From contig NC_084596.1 in the NCBI RefSeq assembly GCF_033807715.1, forward strand, positions 36,604,879 to 36,668,878: DNA of 64,000 bases. The letters run 5' to 3'. The notes beneath the pieces were generated by a model. The model was not told where the DNA came from and did no database searches. It saw only the letters and a program-made list of their open reading frames with translations. A program made the translations under genes and the position numbers. Of this stretch, positions 46,815 to 59,699 are shown piece by piece. The stretch's first letter is position 1. Every line of letters starts with the position of its first letter. Origin of the DNA: Cololabis saira (taxonomy: Eukaryota > Chordata > Actinopteri > Beloniformes > Belonidae).

Positions 46815-47015
46815 CCTTCCACAGTCCAGAGACATCTATGTCAGGTGACTTGGTGACTCTAATGTGAGTGTGTCTGTGGTTGTTTTTCTGTATGGAGGCC
46901 TACACTGGACTGGTCATCTGTCCAGGTTGTACCCCTGCCTTCTCCTGGAGGAGCTGGGATAGGCTCCAGCAGATCCCTGGGCAGGAATAACCAGGTATAC
47001 ATGATGGATGGATGG
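46815..47015 (+). mobile_element. 5'-truncated SINE
   Basis: CTTCCACAGTCCAGAGACAT, GACTTGGTGACTCTAATGTG, CTGTCCAGGTTGTACCCCTG and GAGCTGGGATAGGCTCCAGC follow in the usual order, ending in ATGGATGGATGG. The tRNA head is absent. Confidence 0.8.
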
Positions 47016-48720
47016 AGATCCAAAAGCTCAGGATTTATGGTTCACTTCTTTCTCACAGATAATTTTACATCCAGCAGCTTTGCACATTTCCCTGTTTCAA
47101 AGAACCTGCTCAAATCTACCTGAAGACGAGAAAGTTTGTCTCAAATGTGAGCAGAAACTTGTTCTACTGAAGCCACATGAACTGCCCAGCAAACGTCACC
47201 ACGTTTACTTTTTCTTTAGTGAGGTTAAAATAAGCATCAGTAAATGGCATCATTTACATTTTTTTTGTTCTTTGAAGTTTTGTTCCGCATGTGCTGAGTT
47301 AAATAAATGCCTAATAAAAATAAGACTCTCAAAGCTTGATACTCTTATTATAAGAGTATCAAGCTTTGACACTGGACATTCAGCAGAGCTTCCTTGATGG
47401 ACCCTGGATGTCTTGTGGTGCACAGAAGATTTCTCCCAGCCTGTCCATTTCAGACAGAAGAGGTCAGTCTTCTGATGGAGCCGACTGCCTATTCTCCATC
47501 GTTCTCCCCAGGACTTAAGAGATCTCCCCAAGGCATGTGGTTTTTGACCAGCACCTGGACGTGGTCATTTCTGCTACTAAATGTCTTTGTCAGCAGCAAG
47601 AATACGATTGTTGTTCCAAGACATTGTTCCCACTCTAAACGAAGAAAAAAAACAACCTTCTTGGGAATCACTCTCCTCCTGGACTACACTGCATCCCCAC
47701 ACATTTCAAACCCATTTTGCACACACCCTTCTGCATCTCAGTGAATTTCAAAATGGTGCGTGCATAGGTCAAGTGTGGAGTCTCACCCCTGGCAGCCTTG
47801 ACGCAGGGCAATGCCTTGTTTTCCCCAACCCACTTAAAATTGAATGTAAAACAATATTAATTGTTTCTCAATAAATAATGGCAAAGCCTTTAGTCAATCA
47901 AACACTTATTATACGCGCTGTTTTTCCCTCTTTTTCTACTTTCCTCTCTTCTGGTTGTAGAGCTGCTCCCCATTCCTCTGCTTTTTGGTTCCTTGCATAC
48001 GTTCTCATGGGATTCAGACCAGTACTGTATGTACTTTGTGAATATTTTGAATAACTGTGTTATTGGATGGTAAAATGCGCCCTTAACGCTATGATGCAGA
48101 GTTGTATGCCCCCTAACAAGTGCTCTGTTTACTTGGACAGTTTGGGTATCGGGTCCTAAAATGGATCTTCCTCACAGACTCTGTTGTTCTGCTGGGAGAC
48201 TTTATTGTTGGCAGTGAAATTTGTAGCAGACCACAATGATATCACAACTATATACTCTCTTTAAGACCGCAGCTGCATCCCGACTCCGCTCTGTAGCGTC
48301 TTTTTCTTCTAAAGCCCGCGGTGCAGGTGTGTTTTTTCGAGAGAAGAACATGGTCATGGGTATTTTTTGTCGCTCTTTTTTTCTTCTGGGCAAAAAGATT
48401 CTTATAAACCGACATTCATTAATTTTTTCTCCATCTTGAATTCGGTGATTCATATTCCGGCAGGTTGAAACAGCGCTCTGCGCCCTGCTGCCGCCAAAGA
48501 CCCGCCCCGCTCTACTTCTGATTGGCTAGTGTTAGTTTGGTTGAGCGCCAGAGCTGCTTTCCTCCTCTCATTCCATTGGTTGACGAACTCGGTTGATTCA
48601 AACTGACAATATCCCGTAGCCTATCAACACATATTTATATGTAAACCGTTAAAGTTACTCATCTTTTAATTATTTTTTTTTTAAAGCAGTCAAACTCGCA
48701 CGCCGAGAAAAAAAACTCTG
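47016..48720. other. No gene seen; contains a 39-bp perfect palindrome
   Basis: 47330-47368 is a perfect inverted repeat. 48480-48600 has ATTGGCTAG and CATTGGTTG motifs, like 330-370. The 129-codon frame at 47008-47397 is not recognised and reads through the palindrome. Confidence 0.45.
47330..47368. repeat. 39-bp perfect palindrome
   Basis: CAAAGCTTGATACTCTTAT, one T, then ATAAGAGTATCAAGCTTTG: 19-bp arms with a single-base centre and no mismatch. Confidence 0.97.
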
Positions 48721-48764
48721 TACGCCGGAGATCCGGCACGGTGCCGGAATACTTTAACCCCTGT
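48721..48764. repeat. Terminus related to the CAGGGATTAAAG family
   Basis: CCGGAGATCCGGCACGGTGC then CGGAATACTTTAACCCCTG resembles the right ends at 522 and 35068 (CGGAGAACTTTAATCCCTG). The corresponding left end is not found. Confidence 0.4.
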
Positions 48765-51700
48765 AGTTACTACTAGAGTCTGCATTTCTGAGAAGCAGCT
48801 CCCTACAGACTCACAAAGGAAAAACAACACCAACAATGCTGTTGTGGCTACTATGCGATGTAAAATATCAATGTACTGAACCAATCACTTGAAAAAGATC
48901 TAAAACAATGTGCAGTAGCTGCAGCATAACTGTTCATGAGGTTTTCGTGTTGCCCATTGTTGCTCTCAACACAATATAGCTATCACGGCCTAATGAGAGG
49001 TAAAAATATTGGAACCAGGTTACACGTAGAGGCAGTAGCCTGAGTCATACGTCAATACAGAGGTAATGCCTAAAAAGAATAACTAACAATGTAAGAAGTA
49101 TTTTGACCTGATTGTCATTCCTTCCAGTTCTCCTCTGAGCTGTCTGCCTTCTGTGCCCTTCATTTCCATTTCCCTTTCTCCCCCCAACTTACAATTTCAT
49201 AATTTCTACTTTCCTCCAACCCATTTCACATCACCTGTTCTTCTATCACACTTCTGCTCTCTCCATATTTCCTCTTTCCCCATCTACTTCCCTCTCCAAA
49301 TCCCTTCTGTCAGAGCCACAATGATTATGACTAGTGAGCATAATGCATAGCCATGAATAGGACTGTCCGGCTGATTGTGATGTATAGTTTTTCATTACTA
49401 CTCCCCAGCCCCCGTCATTAGGCACAGGGTGGATGGGTGGAGTTAGTAAAGAAGGGGAGAATGGTGGAAGTGGTTGTGGGCTATCTATTTATTCACTAAT
49501 TTGTGAGGACAAAATATCTCTCCCTCCCCTTATGATGGTAATCAGGGGACAAGGTAATCGTCTCAATGTGCAAGAGGGCCTGACAGCCCACACCTGATGA
49601 AGAGCTATGTGGTGTCAGGCTAATGTGTAAAAGAGGCGAACAGAAAATACAAGCAGGAGAGGAAGAGTGTGTGTATGGCTGAATACTAAAAAGCATCCCA
49701 TTCCATAGAAACTAAGTGGAAAAACCTACAATTCCAAACAACTTCAAAATTAAAAGTAATTTCCCTGGAAGACGTAAAAGAAGAGGTGTCTTTTTTTTAA
49801 TTACTATTATTATTATTATTCCAGCAGCGGCGTTTCATCTGGTCTGAAAACAAACGCACCTGAGTGCAGAGCCCTATAACAGGTGTAAGCTTTCTTTTGG
49901 GAAGCGTTAAACTGGCCTCAAAAGGGGACACTTTTATTCGTCTTTTAAGGAAAAACCGGCTTATTTTGTCCAGCACTGCAATTCTGTGCTATACCATGAC
50001 CAGTTATAACATCCATTTTAGATAAACTTTATTTTCAGCCCCAACATAGTTAATGCTGCAAAGACCAAATAGCTAATAATGATAAGGGCTACTAACTTTT
50101 ATGCATTAATCATGAGACTGATGGGCTATTTCGATGAGAAGCTGCACCTTCATGTGCTCAATTTATTTTCGTAGAAATGTGGTGAGCAGATGCTAGGTAG
50201 TCTGGGTGGGGTGCAGGATAGAGGTGGAGCAGGGGACGTGTGAACCAAGAGAGTCACTGCTTGAGTGTTAAACCAAGAGTGGACATATTTTCAAAATCAA
50301 CCAAACCAAGTGCCAGGAGAGGAAGTTCTAATTGCCTGAGGTTTACTCTGCTTGCACATTGTGATGGCTGCATCTGCTGCCACACCCGACAGCTGAAGGT
50401 GGTAACATTTAAGGGTTTATTACTTTAAATACATTGGTTTATGATTTAAGTTAATGTACATAATAGTTTTTTTAATTTATATTTATTTGGTAAATTTGTC
50501 CCATGCACATTTAGTTAACCTTTGTTCCGTCTGTTCATTTTTATAGCATTAATTCATGTAATTTTTGAGTTACCAGAGCTGGGGACTGCTGCTGCTGCTG
50601 CTGCTGGAGACTAAATGGAAGTAACAGATGCACTTAAGGAAGCAAGGCTCTTAAATGCCCATCGAGTTGTACTGACTTCCAGTACCAAAAGTGGGGAAGC
50701 CAAGTTTAGAGTATTTTTATTTTGGTAACATTAGGTTTAGAATTGTAGTTTGTAATATTTGTTTTTTGCTTTAGGTTTTGTATCACTGACTAACCTTTTG
50801 TGTATAATATAATATAGTTTTCATTTGCTTTGCTTGTGTTAAATTCTGTTTGATTTTTGACCAGCTTTTTGTGATTTATATGGAATTCTTTTCTTGGTTT
50901 TGGTAAATAAACCTGTTTTGTTTTTTTTGCCAGCCTGCTTGGTATCTCACACACATCACCTGTGTGGAGATTTCCACCTCAAATAGATTATTTAGAGTAA
51001 ACTTACAGACTGGTTCATTGAAAATCCGTGAGCACTTGATTGTTGTGAGTGAAATATGAAAAAAAAAACAACTACACTTACGTGTTGAAGAGCCATCTAC
51101 TGTACAACTGCTGATGGATGTCCAGCCTTACAAATATCTGAAGCGGTCAGGGAATCCCCATTTGAACTACAGCCAGTTTGAAAGCAAGGAATTGGATGAT
51201 GTCATCGTGAGGAAGCAAATCCTGTGAAACAAGGGAAAGATGTTGAAAGCTTTGAACAAAACAAGATGATGCATTATTCAAGTAGGTAACTACTTTCCGT
51301 TAAACATGTTTTAACATTCCCCCCGATCTCTGTGACTCACTGATGACTGCGTGTTCTCATCTATTCTTTAACCAATATCCATAGTTTTTTCTTTAGTTGT
51401 TCTTGTTATGAACAAATCATAGCATATGCAGCTTGATGTTTTCTTCCATCAGTCCATTTTCAAACAACTCATGTTTAGCGCATGGTTACCGGTTACTCCT
51501 CATTTCCCCTCGTATTTTTGTTTTTTTCGGAGCTAACAACCAGCGGCCATTAAAAATTATAAAAACTGTGTTTTTTTGTTGGATTAACACAATAATCATT
51601 GATAACTATAATCTTGGTTGTCATCTGTGAATATTGTTGAATAATGATAAACAGCAGCCAGGAAGAAGTCACCACTGGGTTTCTCAGAATCAACCAAACT

Positions 51701-54653
51701 CATTGTTTTGTCTGAAAGGTTGTAAAGTCATCATTCCTCTTTCCAGCTGTGTCCTGCTGAGTCTGAGTCAGTAATCTTCAGCTGAGGGTCCAAAACAAGC
51801 CGGATTATATTGTTTTGCGTGTAAAGGATGTTTGGTGGCGTGATATGAAGAGAGAGAGACGGTCACAGCTGTGTGTGAGCAGAACAAAAACACTCCAGGA
51901 GTCACGACAAAGGAAGCACATGGTCCACACACGCAAACACCAAAAGCAGGCCGGATGTCAACAAGTTGTCATTATTTGGCAATTATCCACACAACGTTCA
52001 AATGATATAATAGCTCCAAAGTTAAGTTCCAAACTCCAAAAATCACACCTGTCGTCTTTTTATGACGAGTGGTGGAACGACGGCCAACTTAATTTGAAAA
52101 AAAAAAGTTTTCTTTCACTTGCAGATGTAAGAAACATGACGGGAAACAGCTTAAATGAACTACAAGACTTTTAATTCAAACTCTGAGACCAGAGGCCTTC
52201 CATACTGGACGCACATTTATTTTAATGTTTCCTATTTATTTTCTTTTGGTCTTTGTCTTGAGTTGTTTCAGAAAAACGATGCTGCTGCTAATCCTGGAAA
52301 TGAATGGAAATCTGGGGCTTGTTTTCTTTTTTTTTTAAGCATAAAACTGTAAGCAGCCCTGACCTATTATTAGGATACAATGTGTAATAAAGCAACCACT
52401 TTGCAGTGGAAATGTTGCCCTACACTGTTGGAATGACCAGGCTGGTGATCAGGAATCTATTAGCCTCCCTGTAAATGGCTCTGGAGCCCCGCCATTCGCC
52501 TTGTAATTAGTGCTGCATTTCTGCCAAGGAACCACCGGCTCACCCTGCATTTGCACTCTCTCGCACAAACTATGCACACTCAACAATTAGTGTGCTTTAC
52601 CTGATAATGAAATTATGTAAATGGAAGAGGAGTACAGGAGATGCTTGCTTATTCAATTCAAACAAGTTCAAGCCCATTACCATATTTTGAAACATCTGAC
52701 TTAATTAGGAGGACGAGGAGGGTCCTGGACCTGGGGAGAAAGATGTGAGAGACAAAGACTTTTAACGACATCCATTCGCCTCATAAAGAGGTTATTAAGA
52801 GTCGGTGCTGAAGATGGCTACTAATGATGTGTTGGGGAAATTAGGCCAATCAAACATTAAAAGCCAAGGCCCCCTCCTGAGGGCAGCAGAGCAGCCAAAT
52901 GGGTCAATTTGAGAGGTATCATTTCTCTTTCTCGCTCCCTCTCTCAAGAAAGGGAAAACAAGTGGAGGCTCATCTGCATAAAATGTTTATCAAGACAGAC
53001 GTGTCTACTTCAGGCTGAAAAAGCCCAAACTACTTTATCCGGCTCGATGAAAACAAGGGGGAAGGAACACGGTTGGGTCCGTGTGCCTCTCAGCGTGAGC
53101 GTGTGTTGTCTTAATTAAAGAGATAATGGCCCATTTGAACGTGCTCTTACGCGTGTTTACTTTCCGCCCTAAACAGGTATACCATGTTCATGGTAGATGG
53201 CGGAGGATATTTTTGCAGAGTTTGCATTTAGAAGGATTTGGACACAAGTATGCAAACGTAAAGAGGTTGGTGCTATTAGTGGCCCTCAATCAAAAAGTAA
53301 TTCACTATCAGCCCCCTAATGTCCCGGTCATAAATTAGAATAACCGGATTAACGTGCAAAGCACTTGAAATTACTTAAAATAAAACACAGGCATTCATCA
53401 TTCCAGGATGTGGAACGTAATGTTCCTGGCAGAAAGTCTACTAACAATAAATTGTCATTCTTATCCCTTTTCCTCTGTAGTTTTCATTTTACCTCTGTGG
53501 GAGTTTTAGTTCTGATTTTGGTCCACAATCTGCTGCTTTATTGGTGGTTAAGTAGGTCTTTGTTTCCTCCTGAACTTCTTTCTCTCTGCAAATCACAGTA
53601 ATACTTTGTTGTTGTTTTCCTTTTAACTTTTCCTCTACTCTAGTTTGAAAATGAAGATGAGATCTGCGCTGATGCTGGAAGGAAGGAGGGAAGAAAGGAC
53701 GGAAGGGGCATCTGAGGAAAGGACTGTAATTCTTGCGCAGGGTTTGAAATAAATTAGCTCCTAGCCTTTCAGGGTTAGGCTAACATATTAGAATTTTCCA
53801 TCTGCTTGCTCTAAATCATCTGTGAGTCCGCTCGGCGCAAAGGGCATGCTGCTCATCTCTCAGCTCCCGTGACAGATTGCATTACAGAGCAATATACCTT
53901 TATTTCCCCCATTTAATCCTCAGCGCGGGGCAGAGGACTACACAGCCAGAGGTAATAAGACACTGAGTCATATATGTGCACGATTTAACGTGGAGAAATT
54001 TACACACATAAGGGGGGAGATATCATTTAAAGGCGTTCCCACTTGTGCAGGATGATGAAAACACCTGCAGTACCTTCCAGTGGCATTCAGCTGTTGTATT
54101 TACCCGCTGCTTCGTCTTACAGAAAGAGGTGGCAAAACACATCTTGATGCACACTTAGCAAAATCCATGCGGACTCAAACCCACGCATGTCACCTTTTTT
54201 TCCCCGTAGAAGTAACCGGCATCTCGCCTGTGTCTCCCCTTGCATCAGTAATCAACCTTGATGCTCACTGCTGTTGTGGCCATCGATTTTTCTGTTCCAC
54301 ATGTGGGTGAAAATTGCACTTTAAGTTACCCTGAGTGTTAAATTAATAATGAAACCACAAGAGTGCCCTCTCTTGACTTTCAATTAACACCATCAGGATT
54401 AGAGGGGACAGATGGAGAGATGGCAGAAGGAGACGGAGAGGGGGGATAGATGGCAGGACTATTCATGAATCCCATTCTCAAGGTCTGGATTTCGATCGCT
54501 CCGATGTCCTCTCCTCGCGTGGGATTGAAAACGGCCTTTTCAGAAAGTTTGCTTTATTTGGGGAAAACCCCCTACAGAAATGTCGTTTTTCCTGATATCG
54601 GGAGGAAGGACAAACAACTCTTAACAAGCGTGATTGCGATGCCAACGTGACTT
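48765..54653. other. No gene seen; long non-coding interval, possibly regulatory
   Basis: Apart from short tracts such as (ATT)n at 49803-49819 and (CTG)n at 50589-50606, most of this is complex sequence with few recognisable repeats. 52430-52900, 53100-53340 and 53770-53960 contain many AT-core homeodomain-like sites, such as TAATTA, in otherwise non-repetitive text and are the best visual candidates for conserved enhancers. The 119-codon frame at 51815-52174 is basic and unrecognised. Confidence 0.4.
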
Positions 54654-55659
54654 GGGCCCTGTCCCAATACTCCCACTACCCCTACTTTTCATCACTACCC
54701 CTAAATTTTGCGCGTTCCAGTGAGGGTAGTGGTGTCCCAATTCCTCTTTTCACCTAGGGGGAGTGGGGAAAACTAGTGTAGTGGCTATGAATCTGTCCCT
54801 ACGGATCGAGGGATTTCCGATGTACACTAGTTGATCTAGGGCCAGAAAAATTTCCCAGAATGCTTTTAGTCGTAATTTGCAGACTGAATCAAAAAAAAAA
54901 AACATGGCGGACATTTCTTATTTTTTTGTGAATAAAATCAATATTTTGAGTTAGTTTCTGCATAAAAATGCGTTTTGATTACATTTGTAGCGAGAAATAT
55001 AAATTTTACTTTCATAATATTCACTCAGTGAATGTATATAATCACTCGTTTGCCCGTTGTTGGGAAGATCACGCCAGAATAAAGGCTGATTTATGGTTCC
55101 GCGTTACACCAACGCAGAGCCTACGGCGTAGGTTACGTAACCTACGCCGTAGGCTCTGCGTCGATGTTATGCAGCGACGCGCGCCGTAGGCTCTGCGTTG
55201 ATTTAACGCGGACCCATAAATCAGCTCCGGAGCCGGCAGGGAGAAATCTCGAAATTTTCGGAGCAAATTTCTTAACAGGCATAGCTACAACTGTTAGATT
55301 TCATCTATTAAACCAACATTTATCTTCCTAAATGATTTATTTCAGCCAGTGGTAATTCTCCTCAGAGCTGCAGGTTTCTCCCCCGGGACGACGGCGCAGG
55401 GCGATCACGTCTGTACGTGAGCTGCTCTTCTCATCTCCGAAAACATCGGGTCAAATTTCTTAACAGGCGTTATTTGGATAAACTGAGCCCAGGTTGGGGA
55501 TCTTAACGGTTACTTTTACGCCTGAAAAAAATTAAAACTTAATAAAGTGGCATATTAACAGTGCTACAGATGAAATTAAAACAGCTTTTGGCTCTCAGCT
55601 TCCTGATTTTAGGGGTGGTGCTGAAATTATGAGTAGGGGGTGTATTGGGACAGGGCCCT
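54654..55659. mobile_element. DNA transposon with GGGCCCTGTCCCAATA ends, non-autonomous
   Basis: GGGCCCTGTCCCAATA at the left and TATTGGGACAGGGCCC at the right are perfect 16-bp inverted repeats. Adjacent text (CCCACTACCCCTA at the left, TAGGGGGTG at the right) continues the inverted similarity. About 1 kb; no transposase. A palindromic MITE lies inside. Target duplication not resolved. Confidence 0.8.
55083..55226. mobile_element. 144-bp palindromic MITE with 50-bp perfect palindrome
   Basis: The ends AGGCTGATTTATGGTTCCGC and GCGGACCCATAAATCAGCT are inverted repeats. 55112-55161 is a perfect palindrome centred on GGTTAC|GTAACC. TAA precedes the left end, but the right flank does not repeat it. 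Confidence 0.8.
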
Positions 55660-55785
55660 GGGAAGATTTCAAGTGCCCTAAAATCTGTCCCTTCTTTTTT
55701 AGGGGTAGTGATAGTGAGGGAGGGCTAGTGAAAGAAAGTAGGGCTAGTGAAAGAAAGTAGGGGGTGTATTGGGATTCGGCCTTGA
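55660..55785. repeat. Second, related transposon terminus with 19-bp tandem repeat
   Basis: GGGCTAGTGAAAGAAAGTA occurs twice in tandem, then TAGGGGGTGTATTGGGATTC and GGCC. This is a variant of the right end at 55635-55659, suggesting a neighbouring or nested relative. Confidence 0.6.
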
Positions 55786-57622
55786 TGGGCCCAGAAAGGA
55801 AAGATGACCCATCCAAAATGAGGATACCTGATGGACTCCTTATTTCCTGCATGAAACAGCTTTCACACAAAACAGACCTGCTATTTTTCCTATTTTCTTT
55901 TCTTCTCAAACCTAGGAATTCCCCTGTTTTCTCTCATCAGGCTACACAGACACGTGCCCGCAGGAAACCAGAGCCCACTAAAAGAGATTATGCAGATAAA
56001 TATCAAACCGAGGCAAGAGGATTGCTGTTGGGGAAACACACAGACCACACGCCCACACACGGCCTCCTCACTCTGACCCTGCTTCCCTGCTTCCCTGCCT
56101 CTGTCAAAGGAAGCACCTGCCTGACACAACTTTATTTAAGGAAAGCGGGATCCTAGCGAGCCGATATGTCGGCGTGCATGTTTGCGAGAGTAACTTCAGT
56201 GTCTTGAATGAAGTCAAACAATACTAGTCTAAAAATAAGGACTACGTAACGGGTCTTTGTAAGCACCTGATTAATCAGACATACGAGGTAATACCCCAGC
56301 ATGCCGAGCAGACCACTGGAGGATGACGTGTTCGGCAGTTTGTTTGTGTTCATGACTTCATTCTGAGATTCACATCAGCTCACTTTCCATCCTGGACAGC
56401 ACAACTTGAGCTTCCTCCCTCATTAGACCTCGCCTGTGCATTTAAGCGATTTACAGACTCATGGTGCTCCGACTGAAGCTACTTGATGTCTACTTATGTG
56501 TAGGCCACAAAGAGCCAGTCAGAAAAAAAATGTGCCGTTGTATTAAAATCAATTCCTGATTAAGTTATTTGAACAAAACCAACATTTCACAGATTGAGAA
56601 ATCTGCCAAATGGCTGAAAGAACAATTGAAAAGGTATCAGACTGCAAGTTATCATATCTCGTTATGGTGGGCTTCAACACTCGACACCTGCAAGTGGACC
56701 GTCAATTTTCCTGCTGATTTTCTTGATTTTCCAACTACTATTGTTTATAGAATTAAGTCATTTCCTGGTTTGGTTGAAACAAGCTTGTTTCCTCTAATTC
56801 TTCATAAAATAATCATCTTTGTGAGTTGATAAAAGCTACGTTTGTTGGTTCAGATAACTTGGCAACATTTTTACTATCTTTTTATGTGTCCTTTGTCCTG
56901 CACAGACACAAACAATGTTTTCTTTGAGTGTGCCTGCGTGAGAGATATTTATTGGTTTAACCGAACTTTCAAACAAAGTTTAGTCTATTGGTTGTGACAG
57001 GAACTCGGACCACATACTGACAACGGAGCATTTTGTCCTTTATTCAGGTGCTTCCTTTATTTCCTTTACTTTGGAAGTTTACTTGAGTGTCATGATGATT
57101 TCAGGAAGCGTCATGTTGTTATGACTGAATGTAATATCGCAGGTGTCACGGTGAAGTAAGTAGTGAAGCAGTGTTTCTCTCTCTTTCTCTCACACACACA
57201 CTCACACACACATTCACTCACACGCAGGTGTAAGGACAACACAGTCTGGTGTCAGACCTCTGTCTATCTGTAATGCCTTCCTCTTCCTCATCTGAGACAC
57301 CCTCACACGAACACACGGACCCAGACTTCCAGCTGCAGTGCATGTGTGTGCATGTTGTTCTCTTGATGTACTCCACAGACCAGTGTGTTCAGATCATCCC
57401 GGCTAATAATTTCCTGCTTCCTGTTTCCAACTCTGTTACTTCCTGTTCACTGAGTCACAGGCCAGAGTAACGCTTGATTCAGATGTCACCCACTCTGAAA
57501 CTAATTAGATCTTGTGTTATAATCATTCCATATTTCATATTTTGATCACTTTAGGAATGTCTGGAAGGTCTGAGGCTATAAAATAAATAAATACAATCCC
57601 GCTAAGGACAAGCTGGTGTCCC
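55786..57622. other. No gene seen; unassigned non-coding
   Basis: Complex sequence with a CA/CT patch at 57178-57225 and no recognisable frame. Confidence 0.5.
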
Positions 57623-58882
57623 GGGGCCTGTACTACGAAGCAAGTTCAACATATCCAGGATATCTTTTCCTTATCCAGATTCACTAAGCGGGACAATTGC
57701 AATCACGCTAAGCGGTCACACGACGGCGGTTATCAACTCGGTATATCAACCCAGGTTTCTCCAATCTGGATATGAGCGCGTGCACATAAAAGGGGCGGTG
57801 TTTTCAGCGCATGACCAATCGCAAGCATGGAGAAGTCCGCTGTCAGAGCCGCTTATTTCAGTAGCGAAGAGCAAACAATAATTTTACGGAAATATGATGA
57901 GTATAGGCATATAATACAGGCAAAAAGCAACACAGTTGCAGCTGCAAAATGCAGGAAAGACAGCTGGCAAAAGATCGCTGACTGTATAAATGCGTAAATT
58001 CATAGGGATATAAACATATATTTGAATATTCTGGGAATCTTAATCTTAAACTGTAAACCATGATCAGCAATATTAAAATAATAAAAGGCTTGCAATATTT
58101 CAGTTGATTTGTAATGAATCCAGAATGTATGACATTTTTTTTGTTTTTGTGTTTGCATTACAGAAAATCACAATATTCTAATTTTCTGAGACAGTCTGTA
58201 TATATTGGTTCTATAACTATTGTTGTTGACCGATAACTTGTGCTGATGCTGTACCAAAGAATTGGGTTTTTTTATTTATTTTATTTAATTTTTTATTTTT
58301 TCAGGAGGGGGGTATTTAGTATTTTAAAGTGACTTCTCAGAATGTTCGAGGGACGAAATTGAAAATCCCTTTTTTGCTATCCCCTTACAAATGCATCTTC
58401 TTTTTCATTTCTTCTTGATTTATTTATTTAATTGGTATTAGTTTTGGATTGACTGTACATCGGATTTTGGGTGATGATTTGTTTTATTTATTCATTGATT
58501 GATTTATTTTTTATTTTCTCCTCCACCTCTTTTTTCTTTTTTTCCTTTTTTTTTGGATCGTTCATACAGGTACTCTTCAGGGAAAGCAAAGGGGTTTTGG
58601 TGGTCCCTGAATACGCGTTCTCTTCGGAGGGATCCTCTCACGATCCGCTTCGAAAGGGCATGTCATTTTCCAAGAGAGCTGATTGGTCAGTGGGCGGTGC
58701 TTTTACACCCGGCGATCTGTATCTCGAACATAACCTGCTCCGGAGCAGGTTAGCGGTTCAGCATAAGTTACCATGGCGATGTGCCCCGCTAAGAAGTGAA
58801 CCACCGTCGTAGTCCTGAAAACCCAGGGTTAAACCTGAAGTTACCTCGCTAAACCCAAATCCCGCTTCGTAGTACAGGCCCC
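57623..58882 (+). mobile_element. PIF/Harbinger-type transposon, internally deleted
   Basis: GGGGCCTGTACTACGAAGC at the left and GCTTCGTAGTACAGGCCCC at the right are perfect 19-bp inverted repeats of a teleost Harbinger family. The left part carries a short Myb/SANT-like frame (57827-57997). The right part has the palindrome CCTGCTCCGGAGCAGG (58735-58750). No DDE transposase remains, so the copy depends on others. Target duplication not clear. Confidence 0.85.
57827..57997 (+). pseudogene. Harbinger Myb/SANT-like DNA-binding protein, N-terminal remnant
   Basis: 56 codons from the ATG at 57827 (MEKSAVRAAYFSSEEQ) to TAA at 57995. PIF/Harbinger elements encode a second protein besides the transposase. 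It has a Myb/SANT-like trihelix that binds the element ends and helps bring the transposase to the nucleus. Here the pattern FSSEEQTIILRKYDEY, then a linker and CRKDSWQKIADCINA, shows the first helix, the AAKCRKDSW turn and the last helix with the tryptophan. Family members continue for another 100-200 residues, so this is either a first exon or, more likely, a truncated remnant. It starts about 200 bp inside the left terminus, the usual place. Confidence 0.65.
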
Positions 58883-59699
58883 AGGTGTGAGCTTTAATAA
58901 TCCACATGGGTTTCTGCGACGTTTAACCGAGGTTGTGGAAAAAACAGATGTGAAGTTGCAGTGATGATGGCACACAAATACGCTCTGGAGCAGGAAAATA
59001 GACCATGATTATGGAACTAAAGAGTGCAAAGTCTCATTTATTTGTATCTGTTGCTTTCATCATAATGTCTTTGTAGAGAGATCTGAACTAAATTTGTGTA
59101 AGAAATGTGCTGTATGGATAAAACTTTCCTTTCCTAAAGCCTCAGTGTATGTTTCTGCAGTAATGCTGCCATGGCAGTGTAGATGTCTGATTATTGAGGA
59201 AACATCAAACCACCAAAGCCTGGCTTTTGGAGTTATTTTTCTGATGGCTGTGTGGATGTTCCTTTTTTTGTTTTTAGCATAGAGAACACAAACTTCATGT
59301 CTTCCGAAAAATAATTAGACAGTCTGATGATTCTCGCAACAAAACTATATCCGTCTTTACCCACTCTGCCCTGCTCTGCTCCTCAAAGACTCGACGCTGC
59401 TATCGTACCAAATCCCCTTTGCAATCACCTGTTGACAGCTACTGTTTGAAATATTCGATATCACATCCATGCAAACATTTGATTGATCACATAGGAACTT
59501 TTTGGAGTCTGTTGCAGCTCAAAACAGAAAAAAGGGATGAGGTTGAGAGGAACCATGTCAACAAAGAAGTTGAGAAAAAATGGGTAATACTTGCAAAGAA
59601 ATAAAGGTTAATGTGAGAGAAAAAAGGTGTGTTTTCTTCTAACTTGCATGATTTATACTGTGACGTCTTTTCTTTCTTTTTCTGCCTTTTTTTCTGAAG
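58883..59699. other. No gene seen
   Basis: Complex non-coding sequence; no recognised repeat or frame. Confidence 0.5.

Noticed and set aside
47008..47397. 129-codon frame
   Set aside because: It reads through a perfect palindrome and shows no domain.
51815..52174. 119-codon basic frame
   Set aside because: No domain, no splice context I trust, no homologue recognised; length is within chance for 64 kb.
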